Positions 17,852 through 26,185 of a stretch of 61,738 bases of DNA are shown here, one piece after another (position 1 is the first letter of the stretch; each line of letters begins with the position of its first letter). The DNA is from Clostridia bacterium (GTDB lineage: Bacteria > Bacillota > Clostridia > Christensenellales > Aristaeellaceae). The stretch spans positions 1 through 61,738 of the forward strand of contig JAFROK010000011.1 of NCBI GenBank assembly GCA_017429695.1. The letters are read 5' to 3'. Under the pieces are notes generated by a model that saw only the letters and a program-made list of their open reading frames with translations, ran no database searches and was not told where the DNA came from. The position numbers and the translations under genes were made by a program.

Positions 17852-18912
17852 CCCTGCAATCCGAATGTAGGCTGGATTCATTCGGGGCGTTCGCCTGTGA
17901 ACCTTCTGACGCGGATATCTCATTGGAAAAAACGAATGAGATCCCCCCGTCCGGAACGGATCTGCAATCGGGAATGATTTTTCACCGTGTGATTCCGGAA
18001 GGCTGGTTTTTCCATTTGCGGAATACAGATAACAGCGGGCTGTTTGTTAGTTCTGACTATTCCCGCCTTCGTTTTCTCGGCGCGAGAGATGATCTGATTA
18101 CCGGGATGCACGAATGGCTGGTACGGATTGCACTAGAATGCCGGCTGGCGCGTATGGGCTATGTTTCCCTTCATTCTGCAGCTGTTGAGGTTAATGATGA
18201 GGCATATGCGTTTACCGCTCCTTCGGGAGTTGGAAAATCAACCCGGGCAGCCGCATGGATTGAAGCTTTTGAGGCAAAACTCATCAACGGTGACCGCCCG
18301 TTAATCGATGCTCGCAGGCTGGAATTGTTCGGGATTCCATGGGACGGAAAGGAAAAGTGTTACCGTAACGTCCACTACCCTCTGAAAGCAATCTGCGAAG
18401 TCCGCCGTTCCAATACGAATTATATCCGTAGGATGAGTTTTGACCAAAGACGAAAGCTTCTACTCCGGCAGTGCTTCTTACCCATGTGGGATACTGAAAC
18501 CACTGCCATCCAGATGATCAACATCGTAAAGCTGGCGGCGAATGCTAAAATTGTCCGTGCTTTCTGCGGACCGACTGCAATGGATGCACAGGCGCTGAAA
18601 TGTGCCTTTGATCAATATCAATTTTTGAAGGAGGAACCAGATATGACAGCAAAACCCGGATTTGTTCTCAGAAACATAGTGGATGAATACATTCTGATGC
18701 CGACGGGAGATAATATCTCGAAGTTCAGTGGCACTGTTCTGCTGAATCAGGTATCTGCTTTTGTATGGGAAAAACTGCAGACGCCACAGTCCAGAGATGA
18801 CCTGCTTCAGGCGATTCTTGATGAATACGAGGTGGAAAAAGCAGTCGCAGCCAAGGATCTTGACGCCTTGCTGGAAACCTTGCGCAGTTACGGAGTAATC
18901 GAGGGTGACTGA
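17824..18912 (+). CDS. HPr-kinase-like domain fused to a PqqD/RRE domain
   Basis: A 362-residue two-domain protein; AGGAGG precedes the ATG. Residues ~110-260 resemble the HPr-kinase/phosphorylase C-terminal domain: SLHSAAV (His117), P-loop APSGVGKST (residues 132-140) and LINGDRPLI. Residues ~275-362 are PqqD-like, the peptide-binding RRE fold (FVLRNIVDEYILMPTG, FSGTVLLNQVSAFVWEKL, LLETLRSYGVI). HPr-kinase-like proteins phosphorylate peptides in some RiPP pathways, and PqqD presents the leader to the modifying enzymes. The fusion therefore suggests a leader-guided peptide kinase. A perfect internal ribosome site precedes Met274, so the PqqD part may also be made alone. Confidence 0.82.
   Translation: MFYYRIAKLTLQSECRLDSFGAFACEPSDADISLEKTNEIPPSGTDLQSGMIFHRVIPEGWFFHLRNTDNSGLFVSSDYSRLRFLGARDDLITGMHEWLVRIALECRLARMGYVSLHSAAVEVNDEAYAFTAPSGVGKSTRAAAWIEAFEAKLINGDRPLIDARRLELFGIPWDGKEKCYRNVHYPLKAICEVRRSNTNYIRRMSFDQRRKLLLRQCFLPMWDTETTAIQMINIVKLAANAKIVRAFCGPTAMDAQALKCAFDQYQFLKEEPDMTAKPGFVLRNIVDEYILMPTGDNISKFSGTVLLNQVSAFVWEKLQTPQSRDDLLQAILDEYEVEKAVAAKDLDALLETLRSYGVIEGD
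18643..18912 (+). CDS. Possible separately translated PqqD-like chaperone (internal start)
   Basis: Inside the 17824-18912 gene, in the same frame, AGGAGG at 18629-18634 lies exactly 8 bases before ATG 18643. Initiation there would give an 89-residue protein that is just the PqqD domain, the usual length of stand-alone PqqD. Either two ancestral genes fused by loss of a stop while the ribosome site survived, or both long and short forms are made. This is seen in the sequence; use of the start is inference. Confidence 0.45.
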   Translation: MTAKPGFVLRNIVDEYILMPTGDNISKFSGTVLLNQVSAFVWEKLQTPQSRDDLLQAILDEYEVEKAVAAKDLDALLETLRSYGVIEGD

Positions 18913-18917
18913 CATCC

Positions 18918-19607
18918 GTGAGAACAATTATTATCGGGGATATTCATGGTTGTAACGATTCGCTGCAGTCGCTGTTGGCGAATGTCAGCCCGATTCCCGG
19001 AAAAGACAGACTGGTATTGCTGGGCGACTTGTTTGACCGTGGACCTGATTCTTTGCAAGTGTTTCAGACTATACAGAAACTGGCTGAAGAATTTGGCAAT
19101 GATTTTGTGCTACTCCGTGGAAACCATGAGGATTACCTTCTTCAACCTAAGCTGACGCTATGGCAACGGATGATCTGGGAAAAAGTTGGACGATCAGCAA
19201 CGGTCCGTTCTTTTATGCAAGCCGGACAAAAAATGGAGGATACCATTCCTTGGCTTCGGGAACACTGTGCCTTTTTTTGGAAAAGCAACAGTTTTCAGTG
19301 TGTTCATGCTGGCGTAATGGTAGAACCTTTGGAAGCAAATGATCTGCAAACGTTAATTCATGATCACGAAATTGTACCAGAAAACCGATATAATGGTATA
19401 CTTACGATTACTGGCCATATTGCTTTGAACAAAGCGACTTGGTTTGCCGGAGATGGTGAGACGGTCATGGAGCTAGAAGACGATATGCAATATGAATTAC
19501 CTGAAAAAGGTGTAATCTGCATTGACACCGGCTGCGGAAAAGGAGGACCATTGACGGCGATGATATCGGAAAACCAATGTTTTACACTTTTATCTGTTCC
19601 TTCGTAA
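18918..19607 (+). CDS. PPP-family metallophosphoesterase (Ser/Thr phosphatase-like)
   Basis: A 229-residue protein starting at GTG 18918, five bases after the previous stop. It carries the three metal-binding signatures of PPP phosphatases: GDIHG (residues 7-11), GDLFDRG and GNHED, plus later histidines in CVHAG and ITGHI. The length fits bacterial PrpA/PrpE/ApaH-like phosphatases, which hydrolyse phosphoprotein or dinucleotide substrates in the cytoplasm. Tight linkage to the HPr-kinase-like/PqqD gene suggests reversal or trimming of a phosphorylation in the peptide locus, but a housekeeping role is possible. A terminator follows at 19641, ending the operon. The gene is more AT-rich than the exporter. 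Confidence 0.82.
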   Translation: MRTIIIGDIHGCNDSLQSLLANVSPIPGKDRLVLLGDLFDRGPDSLQVFQTIQKLAEEFGNDFVLLRGNHEDYLLQPKLTLWQRMIWEKVGRSATVRSFMQAGQKMEDTIPWLREHCAFFWKSNSFQCVHAGVMVEPLEANDLQTLIHDHEIVPENRYNGILTITGHIALNKATWFAGDGETVMELEDDMQYELPEKGVICIDTGCGKGGPLTAMISENQCFTLLSVPS

Positions 19608-19640
19608 GTGATGAAAATTATCGCAGACTGATCAGAAATG

Positions 19641-19663
19641 GCAGGCAAAATGCCTGCTTTTTT
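19641..19663 (+). terminator. Terminator at the end of the peptide operon
   Basis: A perfect 7-bp stem GCAGGCA/TGCCTGC with an AAA loop is followed by TTTTTTA. It lies 34 bp after the phosphatase stop and just before the convergent surface-protein gene. Confidence 0.8.
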
Positions 19664-19666
19664 ATT

Positions 19667-21145
19667 TCACTTTACAGTAAAACCGGAAGTTTTTGAACCA
19701 GTCCACATGTCCAGTGTGCTGACTTCATTTTCCAAGGCAGCGTTATATGAATCAAGACCCGATTTAGAGATCCATACTTTTGTCAGCTGTGGTGTATCTT
19801 TGAACATTTCTCCCAAGCCTTTGCAGGCAGCGGAGATGTTTCCTGTTTCATAGTAGATCCCGTTTCCTGCTCCGTCCCATGAATCGTTTGTTATGGAAAT
19901 AAAAGTCCATCCAGAAAGATCAATTTCATGGAGATTTGTGGCACGGAACATCTCAGCGGCTGTTTTCAGATTATCTGTATTCCATCCAGATAGATCCATT
20001 TTGCCGTAGTTATCGCCAATAAACGAAGTGGCATCATTTAGCCAACCGCCAACATCAATGAGACTGGCTGTATTCCAATGGGAAACATCGCCAATCGATT
20101 TGAGTTTTTTATTATCATCAAACATGCAATACATTGTTTTGACGCTGGAAACATCCCAACCTGAAAGATCAAGAATCCTCAGATTGAAGTTATCACAAAA
20201 CATGTGATTCATGGATTCAACTTTTGAGACATCCCAGTTCGCGACATCATAGTATGTCATTTCTCCTGCACCATAGAACATGCAAGTCATATCTGTAACA
20301 TTGGAAACATCCCAGTTTCCGAGACCGACTATTTCCCGTAGTTGGCCATTACCAGTCCAGTTGTCTCCAACCTGGAACATGCATATCATCATTGTTACTT
20401 TACTTGTGTTCCAATGGGACACATCGATTATCTCAAGAGAAGTCGCACCCGAAAACATCATGCTCATATCCGTGACATTTGAAGTATCCCAATATCTTAA
20501 GGCAAGAGCATCTGTCAGACTGCTTGTTCCGCTGAACAATCCGTACATATCTGTTACATTCGAAGTATTCCAATCAGCCAAAGCAGATATATCTTTCAGT
20601 GAAGAAGTATTTTTAAAAGTCAGGACCAGCATGGCTACGTTATGTGTATCCCAATTTGCCAGCGGAGAGATATCTGCCAGTGACGAATTATTGACAAACA
20701 TACCATTCAGCGAAATGACTTTGGAAGAATCCCAATCTGCAAGACCGGATATGTCTGCTAAAGCTGCATTATTGGCAAACATATACCCGGAATCAGGGTT
20801 CATTTTAATTGATTTGCCTTCTGTGTAGAAATATATGATACCTGCATCATTCTCATTATCAAAAAAAATATAAATTGGATTATCGGAATCAGCGGTAGAG
20901 ACGGTGTTGGCTTCGGATGGGACGAAATCTGTAGGAAGCGAGTCAGCTATACGGATTGCTTTAATGTCACTTGTTCTTGCCCGATACTCTGTTTCTGTGC
21001 CTGCTGCAAGCGATTTCATTTTACTGTTAATTATAGCACCGGTTTCCAGCATCGAATCAGCATTGGCCAAAGAATACATAAAAATAGTGAGAACGAAAAC
21101 AAATGCAAGAAGAGCAAGTGATTTGACTGTTGTTTTACAAATCAT
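19667..21145 (-). CDS. BspA/DUF285 repeat surface protein
   Basis: ATG at 21145 follows AGGAGG by 5-6 bases. The 492-residue product begins with a Sec signal peptide (MICKTTVKSLALLAFVF...SLANADS). Residues ~110-440 contain about ten DUF285 repeats of the form W(D/N)-x-SNVTDM-x2-MF, as in WDTSNVTDMSMMF and WDVSKVESMNHMF. Such leucine-rich-like repeats occur in bacterial surface proteins implicated in adhesion. There is no LPxTG or other anchor at the C-terminus, so it may be released or held by another domain. It lies 22 bp after the YcaQ gene on the same strand yet is much more AT-rich, suggesting separate acquisition. Confidence 0.82.
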   Translation of the reverse strand: MICKTTVKSLALLAFVFVLTIFMYSLANADSMLETGAIINSKMKSLAAGTETEYRARTSDIKAIRIADSLPTDFVPSEANTVSTADSDNPIYIFFDNENDAGIIYFYTEGKSIKMNPDSGYMFANNAALADISGLADWDSSKVISLNGMFVNNSSLADISPLANWDTHNVAMLVLTFKNTSSLKDISALADWNTSNVTDMYGLFSGTSSLTDALALRYWDTSNVTDMSMMFSGATSLEIIDVSHWNTSKVTMMICMFQVGDNWTGNGQLREIVGLGNWDVSNVTDMTCMFYGAGEMTYYDVANWDVSKVESMNHMFCDNFNLRILDLSGWDVSSVKTMYCMFDDNKKLKSIGDVSHWNTASLIDVGGWLNDATSFIGDNYGKMDLSGWNTDNLKTAAEMFRATNLHEIDLSGWTFISITNDSWDGAGNGIYYETGNISAACKGLGEMFKDTPQLTKVWISKSGLDSYNAALENEVSTLDMWTGSKTSGFTVK

Positions 21146-21167
21146 AACAATCCTCCTGATCTTTTTC

Positions 21168-22379
21168 TTATGGACTGCCATTGAAATCAAAATAATGATA
21201 ACTGCAATTGTTGAATTTCGCAAGGCGCTGAACAGATTTTTCGATCTTGGCAGATAGTTCCTTTTTCTGATGAATACCGGGCTCGAGCCATATGTTTTGT
21301 ATGGTAAGGGTGCCGGCTTTTTTGTCTGCCTTTGGCTCTATGCGGCCGATGAGACGGTCACCGTAGAGCATCGGGAGGACGTAATAGCCGTATTTCCGTT
21401 TGACAGCCGGGGTGTAGATTTCCCAGGAATATTGATAATTCCAGATGGCTTCGATCAGTTTACGATCCCATAGCATGGGATCCAGCGGGGCCAGGAATTC
21501 AAGGCGGGGCTTGAACATTTGCTGACCTGATGTGACAGATTCCAGGATGGGGAGATCTTCGGTTAGCATGTAGAGCGGGAAGCGGATGCCTTCCACCTGG
21601 ATCGGGCAGATCATGCTTTCTGTTTCCAATTTGGCGAAGGCGGCTTCGCGCTGTGCGGTATCCATGTTGATACCCAGCCATGCATCGGAACGGCGGTTCC
21701 AGAGAAGACCGATAGCGCCGATTCTGCGTTTTACGCGCCATGCCAGCCAGGAAGCTTCATCCGGGCATGGATCCGGAGCTGTCAGTAGGGCATGGGACAG
21801 ATATTTATCAGTCAGGTCATAGTATTTCCGTGAACCGGATTTGTGGTGGATCAGGAGGACGCCATCGGTATAAAGCTGTTCCAGGACAGAACGGGCTGCC
21901 AGAGATTCCTTATGCCAGTGACCGCTCCAATGCATGGAGGAATGCCAGAAGATGGTTCCTTCAATGGGCAGGGTATCGCTGCTGACGGGACCGTTTTTCC
22001 GGATATAGTCGATGGCTTCCTTTTCCAGTTCGGGAATGCCGGGGAAGTGCCGGCCGTGGGCGATGCTGTTTTCCCGATAGCGGGTAAAATACGGCCAGTC
22101 CTCGCTGGGCCAGATAGATAGTTCCTTATCCGCGTAGTCTACGAGGAGGTGGTCCTTGTAAAGAAGATCCTGCAACATCTGCTTTTTGAAGTTTTTGACC
22201 CGGGACTGGAGTGTCAGTTCGGCATTTTTGCCGCAGACGTCCACCGGGTCATATTGGATGCAGCCGGCCTGACGGACATACTGATAAGCACCGTCTTTAT
22301 TGATAAAGCGGTGCTCTCCGAGAAGTCCCTGTTTGAGCAGGATGAATTGCCGGGCCTGGTCGATGGTGATGGTCTGCAT
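21168..22379 (-). CDS. ycaQ: YcaQ-like winged-helix DNA glycosylase
   Basis: A 403-residue protein of the HTH_42/YcaQ family. The N-terminal region has TIDQARQFILLKQGL and CIQYDPVDVC, the latter corresponding to the Q-x-D catalytic segment of YcaQ/AlkX-like glycosylases. The central winged-helix region includes WSEDWPYF-like and GPVSSDTLP segments, and the end has DPMLWDRKLIEAIW and YYVLPMLYGDRLIGR. Family members unhook interstrand crosslinks and excise bulky alkylated purines. The protein is presumably cytoplasmic and acts alone. Upstream lies the tandem repeat array; downstream, the repeat surface protein may be read through from the same transcript. Confidence 0.8.
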   Translation of the reverse strand: MQTITIDQARQFILLKQGLLGEHRFINKDGAYQYVRQAGCIQYDPVDVCGKNAELTLQSRVKNFKKQMLQDLLYKDHLLVDYADKELSIWPSEDWPYFTRYRENSIAHGRHFPGIPELEKEAIDYIRKNGPVSSDTLPIEGTIFWHSSMHWSGHWHKESLAARSVLEQLYTDGVLLIHHKSGSRKYYDLTDKYLSHALLTAPDPCPDEASWLAWRVKRRIGAIGLLWNRRSDAWLGINMDTAQREAAFAKLETESMICPIQVEGIRFPLYMLTEDLPILESVTSGQQMFKPRLEFLAPLDPMLWDRKLIEAIWNYQYSWEIYTPAVKRKYGYYVLPMLYGDRLIGRIEPKADKKAGTLTIQNIWLEPGIHQKKELSAKIEKSVQRLAKFNNCSYHYFDFNGSP

Positions 22380-22418
22380 GGTTGGTCTCCACTTGAGGTT
22401 GATTATCGTGAAGGGCAG

Positions 22419-22531
22419 GAGATCCTTCGCTGCGCTCAGGATGACAAGTAGTGAGGAGGGTGAGATCCTTCGCTGCGCTCAGGATGACAAGTAGTGAGGA
22501 GGGTGAGATCCTTCGCTTCGCTCAGGATGAC
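22419..22531 (+). repeat. Three tandem copies of a dispersed 27-bp repeat (43-bp period)
   Basis: GAGATCCTTCGC followed by TGCGCTCAGGATGAC occurs at 22419-22445 and 22462-22488, and with one base changed (CTTCGCTTCGCTC) at 22505-22531. The two 16-bp spacers between copies are identical. Single diverged copies occur at 27208-27234 and 29919-29946, all between genes. I know of similar TCATCCTGAGCGAAGCGAAGGATC repeats from many bacterial genomes. Confidence 0.85.
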
Positions 22532-22579
22532 TCTGTTAGGGGGTACACGAAATGCAAAGGATCTGTTTCGCCTACGATA

Positions 22580-23608
22580 TTATCCGATAACCATCGCTTT
22601 GGAAGCTTCCTGGGCCTGGATGATCCTATCGCACCAGGCGTCGAATTCCGGGTCTTCCTGCTGGCATTCCGGATGGGCGAGGATGTAGTCCAATGCTTTC
22701 CGGACACCGATGCTGAAGGGGATGGTCGTCTGCATGTTGGGAACTATCCGTTTCAGTTTTCTGTTGTTGAAAACAACAGAAACCGCTTTGTCACCAATCA
22801 GGCCGCCTTCCAGGTCATAGTTATATGGCGCGCCAACGGCCGCCAGATATTCAGATGCCACATGGTATGGATGCAGCTTTACGCCCAGCGCGTCTGCGAT
22901 GGTGGCATAAATCTGGTCCCAGGTCAGGGTTTCATCTCCGGTAATCTGGAAGGCTTCGCCAATGGCGTGACGGTTGCCCATCAGGCCGATGAAGCCGACG
23001 GCAAAATCCGTGTTGAAGGTCAGCGTCCAGAGGGAAGAACCGTCACCGTGGATGATGACGGGCTTTTCTTCCATGATGCGTTTAATGACCTGCCAGGAGC
23101 CTTTTTTGCCGTGAACGCCCACCGGGATGCTCCGCTCGTCATAGGTATGGCTGGGGCGGACGATGGTGACCGGGAAGCCCTCCTCCCGGTACTTTTTCAT
23201 CAGGAAATCCTCGCTGGCAATCTTGTTCCGGGAATACTGCCAGTAAGGATTGCTGAGGGCCGTACCTTCCGTAATTACATAGCTGGCTGCCGGTTTCTGG
23301 TAGGCTGAAGCAGAGCTGATGTAGATATACTGCCGGGTCTTATCCTTGAACAGCCGGTAATCCCGCTCCACATCTTCCACAACGAAGCCGATGAATTCGC
23401 ATACGGTATCGAAGAACATACCCTTCAGTTTTTCGGCTGTTTCCGCTTCATTATGGACATCCGCGATAATCTGGTGCACGCCTTCCGGTACAACTGTTTT
23501 CCGGTTGCCCCGGTTCAGCAGCCACACCTCCCAGTTCGGATCCTCCGCCAGCCGTTTAATGATGCCTGTGCTGATGGTTCCCGTTCCGCCGATAAACAAT
23601 GCCTTCAT
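22580..23608 (-). CDS. NAD-dependent epimerase/dehydratase-like short-chain reductase
   Basis: ATG 23608 has GAGAGGAG upstream and puts the Rossmann motif at the N-terminus (MKALFIGGTGTISTG). The 342-residue product has YISSASAYQK and YWQYSRNK at the extended-SDR catalytic positions; the canonical Tyr-x3-Lys is represented by Y-SRNK. C-terminal RPSHTYDER, HGDGSSLWTLTF and PYNYDLEGG resemble the isoflavone-reductase/CSP41-like branch of NAD-dependent epimerases. Substrate unknown; such proteins modify sugar nucleotides or bind nucleotides without catalysis. It stands alone, divergent from the helicase gene, with a candidate promoter at 23660-23690. Confidence 0.78.
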   Translation of the reverse strand: MKALFIGGTGTISTGIIKRLAEDPNWEVWLLNRGNRKTVVPEGVHQIIADVHNEAETAEKLKGMFFDTVCEFIGFVVEDVERDYRLFKDKTRQYIYISSASAYQKPAASYVITEGTALSNPYWQYSRNKIASEDFLMKKYREEGFPVTIVRPSHTYDERSIPVGVHGKKGSWQVIKRIMEEKPVIIHGDGSSLWTLTFNTDFAVGFIGLMGNRHAIGEAFQITGDETLTWDQIYATIADALGVKLHPYHVASEYLAAVGAPYNYDLEGGLIGDKAVSVVFNNRKLKRIVPNMQTTIPFSIGVRKALDYILAHPECQQEDPEFDAWCDRIIQAQEASKAMVIG

Positions 23609-23659
23609 ATTGTTTTTCTCCTCTCTGCCGGAAAATATGTCCAATTAATATCTGCGACT

Positions 23660-23690
23660 ATTATAACGCTTAGAGTCCACTTTAGGTCAA
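23660..23690 (-). promoter_or_regulatory. Candidate promoter of the epimerase-like gene
   Basis: On the minus strand TTGACC (23690-23685) and TATAAT (23665-23660) are 19 bp apart, a longer than ideal spacing, 50 bp ahead of the start codon. Confidence 0.45.
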
Positions 23691-23706
23691 TTCATTTTCG
23701 TGAGGA

Positions 23707-23735
23707 TTGTGTTTTGCCGCCGGGCAGGATATAAT
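23707..23735 (+). promoter_or_regulatory. Promoter of the Suv3-like helicase gene
   Basis: TTGTGT (23707-23712) and a perfect TATAAT (23730-23735) are separated by 17 bp; a start near 23742 gives a leader of about 45 nt. Confidence 0.65.
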
Positions 23736-23785
23736 TCTTCCATACAGAGGCTTTGTTCAACCCATCGGAAAGAAGGAAACGCAGG

Positions 23786-26158
23786 ATGAACCGGGAGGAC
23801 AGAAAAGCGCTGGAAGCATATGTTCAGGCTGTTCTGCCTGAACGGGAGCGATATCTTTATCAGCATGCACTGAATAAAGTGCGGGTGATTACCCGCAGCA
23901 TGAAGCCAGCGGAAAAGGAAGCGTACCTGCTCAGCGAAGCTTTCCGCAATACGCTGCACCAGATTCAGAAACGGGACCGGATCTGGCAGGGCCTGCTGCA
24001 CCGGGAACTGGTGCTGTCCGGAGACCGGGCGGAGTTTGACCGCCTGTCGAAGCTGATCAGCCGGGAACTGGAAGCCGGTCGCAAGATCGATCTTGCCTTT
24101 CTGCGCACGGTGGAAAAGAGCAAGGTTTCCCTGGAAAAAGCCTACACTGCCCGGGAAATCATTCTCAGCGGCAGGCTGCGGAAATGGATTGATGAATCCC
24201 TCGGTTCCATGGTCACCAAGGCGGAAAACCGGGTGGTGCTCTGGCTGCGCACCGGCGACCATTCCGGCTGCCTCCGGGAGGAAGAACCGGAACGTTCGGT
24301 GATCCGCCGGATTATGGAACGGGAACTGCCCGGCGGGCTTTCCCTACGGGCTGTGGACCGGGCATTCCGGCCCGGTTCGCTGGAAGGATTCCTGCGGATG
24401 GAAGCCGGCAAAAAGTTTCCGGAGCTGAACAGCTGCAAAACGGTGCGCATGCCGAACGGCGAAACCGTGGCTGCCGCCCTGCGCCATGAAGCAGAACGCG
24501 GGAGCCGGCGGATATTCAGCGCGCTGGAGAAAAAGTTCTCCAGGGAACGTATTCGCCGCCTGCTGGAAAAGAACCCGGGACTCATCAGCCTGCAGAAAAA
24601 AGCGGACGCGGCTCTGGAACGGGAAAAGCGCATCCGCGCGGCGCTGCTGGACGCGATTCCGGAGCGCTACTGCGACCTGTATCCATTAGCTCGGCAGATG
24701 CGCCGACATTTTTACCTGCACCTGGGGCCGACAAATTCCGGCAAGACTTATGAAGGCGTTCAGCGGCTCCACGGCGCCCGGCAGGGCGTATACCTGGGCC
24801 CGCTACGGCTCCTGGCGGCGGAGCAGTTTGAAGCCTTGAACCTGGCGGATGTGCCCTGCTCCCTGGTTACAGGCGAAGAGCAGATCCGGGTTCCCTTCAG
24901 CCGGGTGCAGTCTTCCACGGTAGAAATGGCGGACCTGAAAACCCGGTATGACGTGGCGGTGATCGACGAATGCCAGATGATCGCCGACCGGGACCGAGGC
25001 GGCGCCTGGACAGCGGCCATCCTGGGCCTGTGTGCCGATGAAATCCACGCCTGCGCATCACCGGATGCCGAAGCGCTGCTGACGCAGATTATCCGGGACT
25101 GCGGGGATGAACTGACTGTGATCCGCCATGAGCGGATGACACCCCTGGAAGTGGAAAAGGAAGGATTCCAGTTCCCTGCTTCCGTACGCCCCGGCGATGC
25201 GCTGATCGTCTTTTCCAAGGCCAGGGTACATGCTGTGGCGGCAGAGCTGAAAAGCAAGGGATACAAAGTCTCCCTGATTTATGGCGCCCTGCCGCCGGAT
25301 GTCCGGCGGAACCAGGCGGACCGCTTCCACCGGGGCGAAACCGAAGTGGTCGTATCCACGGACGCCATTGCCATGGGCATGAACCTGCCGATTCAGCGGG
25401 TGGTTTTCCTGGAATTGGAAAAATACGACGGGGATATCGTCCGCATGCTGACCGATTCGGAGATCAAACAGATTGCCGGACGGGCCGGTCGCTACGGAAA
25501 ATATGAAATCGGATATGTGAACGCCTTCGGCTTCCGCCAGGAGGTGGCCCGGGCCATGGCACGGCCGCTACTGCCGCTGACGGAGGGGGTTATCGGGTTC
25601 CCGGAATCCCTGCTGGGTATTCCGCTGCCGCTGACCAGCATTATTGACCAGTGGATCCGTATGCAGGACAAGGGATGCTTCTCCAAGGCTTCCACCGTGC
25701 GCATGGCAGAGCTGGCTGCCATGATGGAAACCCCGAAAACGGACCGGCGGCTCCTGTACCGGTTCCTCTGCATTCCCTTTGACGAAAAGGATCCGGACCT
25801 GCTGTTCCGCTGGAAGGCCATGTATCACGCGGAATGCCGCGGGGAACATATTGACGTGATGCCGGAGATGCCGGAAATTATGGAGCCGGAAAGCTGCACC
25901 ATCCGCATGCTGGACGAGATGGAAGAAAACTACCGCCGCTGCGACCTGTATTACAACTATACCCGGCTTTTCCTGGAGGATCCGGACAAGCTGCTGGCGG
26001 AAATCCAGCGGCGGAAGGACCTGATTTCCCAGGGGATCGTCCATATCCTGTCCACCCAGAAGCTGCAGCAGCGCACCTGTCCCTCCTGCAAACGACACCT
26101 GCCCTGGAACTGGCCGTACCGTTTATGCGAGAACTGTTACGGACGGATGCGGCGGTGA
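23786..26158 (+). CDS. Suv3-like superfamily 2 RNA helicase
   Basis: ATG 23786 (GCAGG upstream, preceded by AAGGAAAC) gives a 790-residue protein. Motif I is LGPTNSGKT at about residue 313-321, identical in form to mitochondrial SUV3. Motif II is IDECQM, motif VI QIAGRAGRYG, with VVVSTDAIAMGMNLP before it. The first ~300 residues are a charged helical extension unlike anything I can name. A C-terminal zinc-ribbon-like cluster CPSCKRHLPWNW...CENCYG closes the protein. SUV3 helicases unwind structured RNA for degradation with PNPase; a bacterial homologue probably acts in RNA turnover. The gene stands alone with its own promoter, followed by a T-box leader. Confidence 0.8.
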   Translation: MNREDRKALEAYVQAVLPERERYLYQHALNKVRVITRSMKPAEKEAYLLSEAFRNTLHQIQKRDRIWQGLLHRELVLSGDRAEFDRLSKLISRELEAGRKIDLAFLRTVEKSKVSLEKAYTAREIILSGRLRKWIDESLGSMVTKAENRVVLWLRTGDHSGCLREEEPERSVIRRIMERELPGGLSLRAVDRAFRPGSLEGFLRMEAGKKFPELNSCKTVRMPNGETVAAALRHEAERGSRRIFSALEKKFSRERIRRLLEKNPGLISLQKKADAALEREKRIRAALLDAIPERYCDLYPLARQMRRHFYLHLGPTNSGKTYEGVQRLHGARQGVYLGPLRLLAAEQFEALNLADVPCSLVTGEEQIRVPFSRVQSSTVEMADLKTRYDVAVIDECQMIADRDRGGAWTAAILGLCADEIHACASPDAEALLTQIIRDCGDELTVIRHERMTPLEVEKEGFQFPASVRPGDALIVFSKARVHAVAAELKSKGYKVSLIYGALPPDVRRNQADRFHRGETEVVVSTDAIAMGMNLPIQRVVFLELEKYDGDIVRMLTDSEIKQIAGRAGRYGKYEIGYVNAFGFRQEVARAMARPLLPLTEGVIGFPESLLGIPLPLTSIIDQWIRMQDKGCFSKASTVRMAELAAMMETPKTDRRLLYRFLCIPFDEKDPDLLFRWKAMYHAECRGEHIDVMPEMPEIMEPESCTIRMLDEMEENYRRCDLYYNYTRLFLEDPDKLLAEIQRRKDLISQGIVHILSTQKLQQRTCPSCKRHLPWNWPYRLCENCYGRMRR

Positions 26159-26185
26159 AAAACATTTGAAGTACAATCCAAAGCG

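Noticed and set aside
2231-18912. Lasso-peptide cluster (asparagine-synthetase homologue, HPr-kinase-like, PqqD, nucleotidyltransferase all present)
   Set aside because: No lasso-type transglutaminase-like protease is seen, the synthetase homologue is 11 kb away inside the polysaccharide operon, and the precursors adjoin a radical SAM enzyme.
22419-22531. CRISPR array
   Set aside because: Only three units, identical 16-bp spacers, no cas genes, and the repeat also occurs singly elsewhere.
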